Part shown: positions 43,001-50,007 of the stretch, piece by piece
Layout: each line of letters begins with the position of its first letter
How positions within the stretch are numbered: position 1 is the first letter of the stretch
Assembly: GCA_016722505.1 (NCBI GenBank)
Contig: JADKJH010000001.1
Coordinates: 1,488,001 to 1,552,000 of the forward strand
DNA length: 64,000 nucleotides
Direction of reading: 5' to 3'
Source: Holophagaceae bacterium
Lineage (GTDB): Bacteria; Acidobacteriota; Holophagae; Holophagales; Holophagaceae
The notes under the pieces: model-generated
What the model was told of the DNA's origin: nothing
Databases searched by the model: none
The model's input: only the letters and a program-made list of their open reading frames with translations
Position numbers and translations under genes: made by a program

Positions 43001-43888
43001 ATGAGCGAAACAGCGACTCCGGCGATGCCTTTCCTGCCCAAGGACTACAAAAGCGATCTCAAACCCATTTGGTGCCCTGGCTGTGGCGACTTCAGCGTGG
43101 TCCAGGCGATCTATCGTGCGCTGGCTTCCATCGGCCGGGCACCCCATGAAACGGCTTTCATCTCTGGCATCGGGTGTTCCAGCCGCATTCCCGGCTACAC
43201 CACGGCCTATGGTTTCAACACCGTGCATGGCCGTTCACTTCCCATTGCCCAGGGCATCAAGCTCGCAAACCCGGATCTCTTGGTGCTCGCGGCCGGCGGA
43301 GATGGCGATGGCTTCTCCATCGGCGGCGGCCATGTGCCACACCTGGTGCGGCGCAATATGGATATCACCTACATCGTGATGGATAACCAGATTTATGGAC
43401 TGACCAAAGGCCAACTTTCCCCGACCTCGCCCAAGGGGCGCATTTCATGCACCTCGAAGTACGGCAGCCTTGAAGAGCCGGTGAACCCTTTGCAATATGT
43501 TCTCGGATATGGGGCAAATTTCGTGGCACAGGGCTCTCCGGCTGATTTGGCTGGGATGACCGCCATCATCGAGGAAGCCATCCGTTTCCCCGGTTTCGCC
43601 TTTGTCAACCTTCAATCGCCCTGCGTGACTTACGGTGAAGAATGCCAGCAAATCAAGGGGTTGAAGGCCATCATGGAACCCCTGGCATCCATCGGCCATG
43701 ATCCTTCCGACCGCATGAAGGCCATGGAGATCGCCCAGTATTACGGGCAGAAGCTTCATACCGGTGTCCTGTATCGGAACCCGAATCCTCCCCCGACATA
43801 CGAATCCATGGTCAAGCAGCGTCAGGAAGAACTTTCAAAGGGCGCGATGCCCAAGGAACAGATCTTGGATCTCTTCATCAAGCGGTAG
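43001..43888 (+). CDS. korB: 2-oxoacid:ferredoxin oxidoreductase, beta subunit
   Basis: The 295-residue TPP-binding subunit contains WCPGCGDFSVVQA near residue 25 (Fe-S ligand cysteines), GIGCSSRIPGY, AAGGDGDGFSIGGGH (TPP motif GDG) near residue 107 and NQIYGLTKGQLSPTSPKG near 130. Together with KorA it binds TPP and one [4Fe-4S] cluster. ATG 43001 follows GTGAGG; the longer frame overlaps korA. Confidence 0.93.
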   Translation: MSETATPAMPFLPKDYKSDLKPIWCPGCGDFSVVQAIYRALASIGRAPHETAFISGIGCSSRIPGYTTAYGFNTVHGRSLPIAQGIKLANPDLLVLAAGGDGDGFSIGGGHVPHLVRRNMDITYIVMDNQIYGLTKGQLSPTSPKGRISCTSKYGSLEEPVNPLQYVLGYGANFVAQGSPADLAGMTAIIEEAIRFPGFAFVNLQSPCVTYGEECQQIKGLKAIMEPLASIGHDPSDRMKAMEIAQYYGQKLHTGVLYRNPNPPPTYESMVKQRQEELSKGAMPKEQILDLFIKR

Positions 43889-43919
43889 GTAGCCACCAAG
43901 GGTGGTTGTGGAGGATGCG

Positions 43920-44189
43920 ATGGACGATGGGACGCAAAACGTTTCAGAGCAGGGAATCTATGGCCATGAAGTACTGAACCTGCTGGTGGGATTCGGAGGC
44001 ACGACCACCGTTGAGGCATTGCGGCATGCAAGCACTGATGCATTCGGCACCGACGCGGTCTTCTGCAACTGCCATGGTGGCCGTTTTGATTTTGATCAGC
44101 TGATGGAGTTCTTTTCCACCCGGGGCAAGGTGGAAATTGAGGGCCAAATCGTTCGTCTGGGGGGTGCGCAACCCTGCAGCGGGCATTGA
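43920..44189 (+). CDS. YecH-like metal-binding family protein (DUF2492)
   Basis: The 89-residue protein resembles YecH/DUF2492: EQGIYGHEVLNLLVGF then FGTDAVFCNCHGGRFDFDQLMEFF, with conserved His and Cys (CNCH) probably binding a metal. The start ATG 43920 has GGAGG at 43909-43913. Family function is unknown. It lies between korB and the dehydrogenase gene and is likely co-transcribed. Confidence 0.78.
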   Translation: MDDGTQNVSEQGIYGHEVLNLLVGFGGTTTVEALRHASTDAFGTDAVFCNCHGGRFDFDQLMEFFSTRGKVEIEGQIVRLGGAQPCSGH

Positions 44190-44216
44190 AAACCCAGCAA
44201 TAATCAGGAGTTTCCC

Positions 44217-45335
44217 ATGAGCCAGTACAAGATCGCGTGGTTGCCCGGTGACGGCGTCGGCATCGAGGTCATGGAGGCGGCCAGAATCTGCCTCGACGCA
44301 TTGCAGTTCGATGCTGCGTACACCCACGGCGATATCGGCTGGGAGTTCTGGCGGACTGAAGGGGAGTCTTTTCCCCAGCGCACCATTGATTTGCTGAAAG
44401 CCAGTGATGCCGCCATGTTCGGGGCCATCACCTCGAAACCGGTGAAGGATGCCGAAGCCGAACTGATACCCGAATTGAAGGGTAAGGGATTGGTCTATCG
44501 CAGCCCCATCGTGCGTATGCGGCAGATGTTCGATCTCTTCAATTGCTTGCGGCCCTGCAAGGCTTATCCGGGCAATCCGCTGAATTTCAAGGAGGGCATC
44601 GATATGGTGATCTTCCGTGAGAACACTGAGGATCTCTATTCAGGTGTGGAATTCAGCCCCGTGCCCGATGAACTGAAGGCCACGCTGAAAAAATTGAGCC
44701 CTCCCTTCGCCCACTTCGCGGATATTACCGGCGACCAGTTCGCCATCACCTGCAAGATCAACACTCAGAAGGGTTGTGACCGCATCATCCGCGCCGCCTT
44801 CGAGTACGCGAAAAAATTCGGCTACCCGAAAGTCACGGTCATCCACAAAGCCAATGTCGTGCGGGCCACCGAAGGCATGTTCCTGGAGACCGGCAAGCGC
44901 ATCGCGAAGGAATACCCGGGAATCCAAATGGATGATGCAAACGTGGACGCCATCACCATGTGGATGCTGAAGAATCCGAAGAATTATGGCGTTATGGTGG
45001 CCACCAACCTTTTCGGCGACATCGTCAGTGATCTGGCGGCGCAGATGGTGGGCGGGCTGGGGTTCGGCTGCTCGGGAAACATCGGCGAAAAACTGGCCGT
45101 CTTCGAGCCCAGCCATGGCAGCGCCCCCAAGTACGCAGGCCAATACAAAGTGAATCCCATCGCCACGATCCTGGCCGCGAAAATGATGCTGGATTGGCTG
45201 GGGGAGACCGAAAAGGGTGCGAAGCTCGAAGCCGCCGTGGCAGCGGTCATCCATGAAGGCAAAGTGCGCACCTATGACATGGGCGGCAGCGCCACCACGC
45301 TAGAAATGGGCGAAGCCATCGCGAAAAAATTATGA
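44217..45335 (+). CDS. isocitrate/isopropylmalate dehydrogenase family enzyme
   Basis: The 372-residue NAD(P)-dependent beta-decarboxylating dehydrogenase has PGDGVGIEVM at the N terminus, VYRSPIVRMRQMFDLFNCLRPCK, FRENTEDLYSGVEF near residue 137, KANVVRATEG near 220, NLFGDIVSDLAAQMVGGLGFG near 265 and EPSHGSAPKYAGQ near 300. RENTEDLYSG fits NAD-type isocitrate or homoisocitrate dehydrogenase better than LeuB, but substrate is unproven. Its stop overlaps the next gene (ATGA). Confidence 0.88.
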   Translation: MSQYKIAWLPGDGVGIEVMEAARICLDALQFDAAYTHGDIGWEFWRTEGESFPQRTIDLLKASDAAMFGAITSKPVKDAEAELIPELKGKGLVYRSPIVRMRQMFDLFNCLRPCKAYPGNPLNFKEGIDMVIFRENTEDLYSGVEFSPVPDELKATLKKLSPPFAHFADITGDQFAITCKINTQKGCDRIIRAAFEYAKKFGYPKVTVIHKANVVRATEGMFLETGKRIAKEYPGIQMDDANVDAITMWMLKNPKNYGVMVATNLFGDIVSDLAAQMVGGLGFGCSGNIGEKLAVFEPSHGSAPKYAGQYKVNPIATILAAKMMLDWLGETEKGAKLEAAVAAVIHEGKVRTYDMGGSATTLEMGEAIAKKL

Positions 45336-46252
45336 GCCCCATCCTCATCCATGAAGTCGGACCCCGGGACGGCCTCCAGGCCGAGAAGCAGGTCGTGCCT
45401 ACCGATATCAAGCTCGAGTGGCTTGGAAGGCTCATGGATGCAGGGCTCGACATCATCCAGGTGGGTTCCTTCATGCACCCGGAAAAGGTGCCCCAGATGG
45501 CGGACACGGATGAACTCTTCCGTTGCCTGGCCACCCAGAAGCGCAATTCGAGCGTCATCCTTTCCGGTCTGGTGCTCAACGAGAAAGGCCTTGAACGCGG
45601 CCTGGCCTGCGGCGTGGAGATGTTCTGCATGGGCGTTTCCGCATCCGAGACCCACAGCCGAAAAAACACCGGCATGTCGACAGAGGAAGCGACGCGCCGC
45701 ATTATCGCCATCGCATTAGAGGCCAAAGCAGCTGGGAAAAAAGTACAGGTCAGCGTCCAGAGCGCCTTCGGCTGTGGGTTTGAAGGCTTGGTGACAGAGG
45801 GGCGCGTGATGCGCATCGTGGAGGAATACCTGGCTTCGGGCCTCAACGCCATCAGCCTTGCCGATACCGCAGGCCACGCCTACCCTGCGCAGGTTTCGGG
45901 CTATATCCAGCGGATCCTTGGGATGGATCCAGGGGTGGAGATCACCGCCCACATCCACAACACCTACGGCCTGGGCATGGCTAATGTCTATGCGGCCATG
46001 GATGCTGGCGCAACTTCCATCGAAACGAGCTTCGGCGGGCTCGGGGGATGCCCATTCACCAAAGTGGCCGCAGGAAATGTCGCTACCGAAGATCTGGTCC
46101 ATGGCCTGCAACGGGGTGGCGAGCGATCAGACACCCGTTTGGATGGCCTGATCAGCGTGGCGCGTGATGTGGCAACCTTCTTCGGGCGTGATTTGCCGGG
46201 CTGTGTCTACAAGACAGGAGCGCTGCCTGCTGAGTCTTCGGAGAAGGGATGA
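45332..46252 (+). CDS. hydroxymethylglutaryl-CoA lyase-like enzyme
   Basis: The 306-residue TIM-barrel lyase shows EVGPRDGLQAEK near residue 8 (catalytic Arg-Asp), AHIHNTYGLGMAN near 210 (metal-binding HxH) and FGGLGGCPFTKVAAGNVATEDLV near 232 (catalytic loop Cys). This is the length and motif set of HMG-CoA lyase, not of the longer isopropylmalate or citramalate synthases. It could cleave HMG-CoA or a related tertiary hydroxyacyl-CoA such as citramalyl-CoA. The stop overlaps the CoA-transferase start (ATGA). Confidence 0.85.
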   Translation: MSPILIHEVGPRDGLQAEKQVVPTDIKLEWLGRLMDAGLDIIQVGSFMHPEKVPQMADTDELFRCLATQKRNSSVILSGLVLNEKGLERGLACGVEMFCMGVSASETHSRKNTGMSTEEATRRIIAIALEAKAAGKKVQVSVQSAFGCGFEGLVTEGRVMRIVEEYLASGLNAISLADTAGHAYPAQVSGYIQRILGMDPGVEITAHIHNTYGLGMANVYAAMDAGATSIETSFGGLGGCPFTKVAAGNVATEDLVHGLQRGGERSDTRLDGLISVARDVATFFGRDLPGCVYKTGALPAESSEKG

Positions 46253-47448
46253 GCCAGAAACTCCTCGCAGGCATCAAGGTCCTCGACCTTACGAACGTGC
46301 TGTCGGGACCGTTCTCCACGCTCCATCTGGCTTTGCTCGGAGCGGAGGTCATCAAGGTCGAAAACCCCAAGGGCGGCGACCTCGCGCGCTGCCTGGGCAT
46401 CCTTCCAGAACTGAACAAACGGCTTATGGGGACCAGCTTCATCGCTCAGAACTGCAATAAGAAATCCATCACGTTGAATACGAAGTCGGCCGAAGGCAAA
46501 GCGATCTTTCTGCGGATGGTGAAGGACGCGGATGTGGTGGTGGAGAATTTCCGGCCCGGCGTCATGGACCGCTTGGGGATTGGCTACGGGGTGCTTTCCG
46601 CGATTAATCCTAAGCTGATCTATTGCGCCATTTCGGGGTTCGGACAGACCGGGCCTGATGCACTGAAGCCCGCCTACGACCAGATCATCCAAGGCCTGTC
46701 CGGCGAAATGGCGGTGAATGGCGACGAGCGCCTGAACCCGCTACGCACTGGATTTCCTGTTTGCGACACGGTGGGGGGCCTGAATGCGGCCTTTGCGGTG
46801 ATGGCGGCGCTATTCCACCGGGAGCGCACAGGCGAAGGCCAGTTCATCGACATCGCCTTATTGGACAGCATCATGCCCCTTATGGGCTGGGTGGCGGCCA
46901 ACCTGCTGATCGGCAAACAGCAGCCGACACTCATGGGGAACGACAATTTCACCGCGGCGCCCAGCGGCACATTTAAGACACTCGATGGCCATATCAATAT
47001 CGCGGCCAACAAGCAGGAACAATGGGAGGCGGTTTGCGATGTGCTGGACTTGCCCGAGCTGAAGGCAGACCCGCGGTTTCAGGAACGCGATACCCGCAAG
47101 AAGAACCGGAAACTGCTCACACCGCTGCTGGAAGCGAAGCTGGCGACAAAATCCACCGCCATTTGGGTAGGCGAACTCAACGCGAAAGATGTTCCAAGCG
47201 GGGAAATCCTTAGCCTGGAGCAGGCCCTACACCAGCCGCAGATGAACCATCGCGAGGTGTTGAAGAAGGTCCCGCTGGATGGCTTTGGCGAGATCGAAGT
47301 CTTCGGCCTCACAGCGCGCTTTGAAAAAACCCCAGGGACTGTGGAAACGCCACCGCCCGCCTTGGGCGAACACAATGCGGAGGTGTACTCGGGTCTTGGA
47401 ATCTCTGGAATCGAGCAGGCGGAACTCAAGGCTAGGGGCGTTATCTGA
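46249..47448 (+). CDS. class III CoA-transferase (CaiB/BaiF family)
   Basis: The 399-residue protein begins LLAGIKVLDLTNVLSGPFSTLHLALLGAEVIKVENP, with the invariant catalytic Asp in PVCDTVGGLNAAFAV near residue 170 and GQFIDIALLDS. Class III transferases move CoA from a donor such as succinyl-CoA to a carboxylate. It is co-translated with the HMGL-like enzyme, which suggests it activates that enzyme's substrate. It precedes the hydro-lyase genes. Confidence 0.88.
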   Translation: MSQKLLAGIKVLDLTNVLSGPFSTLHLALLGAEVIKVENPKGGDLARCLGILPELNKRLMGTSFIAQNCNKKSITLNTKSAEGKAIFLRMVKDADVVVENFRPGVMDRLGIGYGVLSAINPKLIYCAISGFGQTGPDALKPAYDQIIQGLSGEMAVNGDERLNPLRTGFPVCDTVGGLNAAFAVMAALFHRERTGEGQFIDIALLDSIMPLMGWVAANLLIGKQQPTLMGNDNFTAAPSGTFKTLDGHINIAANKQEQWEAVCDVLDLPELKADPRFQERDTRKKNRKLLTPLLEAKLATKSTAIWVGELNAKDVPSGEILSLEQALHQPQMNHREVLKKVPLDGFGEIEVFGLTARFEKTPGTVETPPPALGEHNAEVYSGLGISGIEQAELKARGVI

Positions 47449-47459
47449 AGGGAGTCGAC

Positions 47460-48745
47460 ATGGGTATGACCGTTGTTGAAAAAATTCTTGCGCGAGCTGC
47501 GGGCTTGCCGTCAGTGGCCGCCGGGGATGTGGTGGAACCGAAGGTGGACCTCGCAATGTCCCATGAGAACGCCGCGCTGGTGATCAACCAGTTTCTAGAA
47601 GTATTCGAGGGCACAGGTTTGGAGCCAACGGTCTGGGATCCTTCACGCATCGCCATCATCTTCGACCACAGGGTCCCGGCGGAGTCTCCCAAAACGGCTA
47701 CGAACCAGAAAAAATCCGCGAATTCGTGGCGGCCAATGGCATCACCAAATTCCACGACATCAGGGGCGACGTCGGGGGCATCTGCCACCAGATCCTCCCG
47801 GAATATGGTTATGTCCGGCCAGGCTTCGTGGTGGTGGGAACTGATTCCCACACTACGACCCACGGTGCTTTGGGGGCTTTCAGTTTTGGCATCGGCGCCA
47901 CGGAAATGGCCTCCGCATGGAGTCTGGGATACGCGGTGAACATCGAGGTCCCCGCCACCATCAAAGTGGTGGTGAACGGTGAATTCCCACCCTTCGTGGG
48001 TCCCAAGGATTTGATCCTGAAGATCATCGGAACCCTCACCGCCCAGGGCGCGAATTACAAGGTGTTGGAGTTCCATGGCGACACCATCCGCAAGATGAGC
48101 ACCAGCGGCCGCATCGCCATCTGCAACATGAGCGTGGAAGCTGGTGCGACTTCCGGCATCGTCCCCGGCGATGAGGAGACTGTGCGCTACCTGCGTGAGG
48201 AATCCGGCGTGAAAGACGCCATCCCCTGCGTGGTCCCCGATGCCGATGCCACCTATGAACGGGTCGTGGAAATTGATGTATCCAAATTGGAGCCACAGAT
48301 CGCCTGCCCGCACACGGTGGACAATGTGAAGCCCGTTCAGGAAGTGGCCGGGACGAAAGTCCAGCAGATCGTCATCGGCAGCTGCACCAACGGGCGCCTG
48401 GACGATCTGGCCGCGGCCGCCGATATCCTGCGTGGCAAGAAAGTGGCTGAAGGCACGCGGATGCTGGTGTTCCCGGCTTCTGGAAAAATCTTTGCGCAGG
48501 CCCTCGACAAAGGCTACCTGCACGATTTCATGAAGGCTGGGGCCGTGGTGATGAATTCCGGCTGTGGCCCCTGCCTCGGCGTCCATGAAGGCGCGTTGGG
48601 TGATGACGAAACCGCCCTCAGCACCACCAACCGCAATTTCAAAGGCCGCATGGGCAACCCTAAATCCCAGGTCTACCTTTGCAGCCCCAGTGTCGCGGCC
48701 GCCTCGGCCATCACGGGTGTCATCACGGATCCGAGCAAAAACTGA
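47460..48745 (+). pseudogene. aconitase-superfamily hydro-lyase large subunit (LeuC/HacA-like), frameshifted at A6
   Basis: Two frames together give a protein of about 428 residues, the full length of the LeuC/HacA family. The N-terminal frame (MGMTVVEKILARAAG ... IAIIFDHRVPAESPKTATNQKK) breaks at A6 (47709-47714); one more A, or a -1 slip there, restores IREFVAANGITKFHDIRGD. The C-terminal frame has TDSHTTTHGALGAF, the cluster ligands CTNGR and CGPCLG, and GSCTNGRLDDL. It pairs with the small subunit. The gap is probably an assembly error or slippage because all motifs are otherwise intact. Substrate unknown. Confidence 0.78.
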
Positions 48746-48767
48746 ACCTGCGAATCAGGAGCCATCC

Positions 48768-49265
48768 ATGGCCAAAGTCATCATCAAACTCGAAAATGAC
48801 ATCAGCACCGACGACATCTATCCGGGCCGCTACATGGCCACGGTGCTTCCCTCCGAAACCCCGCAGTTCGCTTTCGCGGATCGTACAGATTTTAATACGC
48901 GCTTGCGAGCAAAGGAATTTCCGGCCGGGAGCATCATCGCCGGGGGAGAGAATTTCGGCTGCGGCTCTAGCCGTGAGCAGGCTTGTTCGACCTTGAAGGG
49001 CTATGACGTGGCCGTGGTGGCGAAATCCATCGCGCGCATCTTCCTTCAAAACAGCATCAACTTGGGCTTACAGGTGGTGCTATGTCCCGGCCTCGAAGCC
49101 AGTGAAGGCGACGACTTGCAGATCACTGAAGATCGGGTGCTTAACATGACCACTGGCAATTCCTTCGGCCAGGTGAAACTCCCTGCCGCCCGCAAAGGCA
49201 TCATGGATGCCGGTGGGCTCATCCCCTACACCCGCAAGCTGCTGATGGCCCGAGCTCGAGCCTAG
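48768..49265 (+). CDS. aconitase-superfamily hydro-lyase small subunit (LeuD/HacB-like)
   Basis: The 165-residue swivel-domain protein has ENDISTDDIYPGRYMATVLP near residue 8 and GGENFGCGSSREQA near 60. It completes the hydro-lyase with the upstream large subunit. The substrate-recognition loop after PGR reads YMAT, which differs from archetypal isopropylmalate (YLV-type) and homoaconitate (YLRT-type) loops, so substrate cannot be assigned. The start ATG 48768 follows CAGGAG. Confidence 0.85.
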   Translation: MAKVIIKLENDISTDDIYPGRYMATVLPSETPQFAFADRTDFNTRLRAKEFPAGSIIAGGENFGCGSSREQACSTLKGYDVAVVAKSIARIFLQNSINLGLQVVLCPGLEASEGDDLQITEDRVLNMTTGNSFGQVKLPAARKGIMDAGGLIPYTRKLLMARARA

Positions 49266-49387
49266 GAATAAGCCGTAGTTTGTGACATTGGGCAAATTCA
49301 AGGTCTGGACCCTATCTAATCCTCGCGTAAGACCGATGTTTATTGGTGCCGGAGGCCCTTAAAGCGCTCCGCCGCGTGGAGGTGCCT

Positions 49388-49885
49388 ATGTTCACCCTCC
49401 TTCTGGTACCCGCAATTATTTTAGCGGCGCCCAGCCATGGAATTCCGGGATGCACGGAGGTGCGTCCGGGAACTTTTGTCCTGACTGGACCCATGACCGC
49501 CGAGGTCATCGAGGCGATGAAGTCCGCGAAAATCACGCATGTGATCAATCTTCGTGAGGATGACGAACCAGGCTTTAACGCGGAAAAGGAATGCTCCGCG
49601 GTCAGCGAAACCGGCATCTCTTATTGCCGTGTGGCTTTAGGCCGCGCTCCGACCAATGATGATTTCGATCTCTTCCGCATGGTGCGGACAGGGCTTCCTG
49701 CGAATGCCCGGGTCCTGATCCATTGTGCTGACGGCAATCGTGCCGCAGCGGTGACTTGCGCCTGGATGGTATTGGACGCGCGCATGAATTCTGAAGAAGC
49801 AATTGCTGTGGCCAGGCAGGCAGGAATGGCGCGTCCAGAGACCGAAAAAGCTCTCCGCAGATACCTAGCTCATGCAAAGGCTTAG
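49388..49885 (+). CDS. exported protein tyrosine phosphatase-like protein
   Basis: The 165-residue protein has a signal peptide (MFTLLLVPAIILAAPS) and a cysteine phosphatase-like fold with ITHVINLREDDEPGF near residue 42 and VLIHCADGNRAAAVTCAWMVLD near 113. The P-loop reads HC-ADGN-R, i.e. C-X4-R rather than the usual C-X5-R, as in DUF442/Blh-like relatives. ATG 49388 follows GGAGG. Activity is unproven. Confidence 0.75.
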   Translation: MFTLLLVPAIILAAPSHGIPGCTEVRPGTFVLTGPMTAEVIEAMKSAKITHVINLREDDEPGFNAEKECSAVSETGISYCRVALGRAPTNDDFDLFRMVRTGLPANARVLIHCADGNRAAAVTCAWMVLDARMNSEEAIAVARQAGMARPETEKALRRYLAHAKA

Positions 49886-49890
49886 GCGCT

Positions 49891-49991
49891 ATACCGTTAA
49901 CTTTGGAGTGAAAGAAACCACGAAGGAGCACGAATAGGACACGAATGTCCTGCCTTGGCGTCTCTTCGTGGCAGCATTATCTGAACGGTAT
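49891..49991. repeat. interspersed element with ATACCGTT-type inverted ends (copy 1)
   Basis: About 101 bases bounded by ATACCGTTAA and TGAACGGTAT with inner CCACGAAG/CTTCGTGG arms. It is homologous to the element at 61633-61740. Non-coding. Confidence 0.75.
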
Positions 49992-50007
49992 TGGTAAGCA
50001 GATTTCT

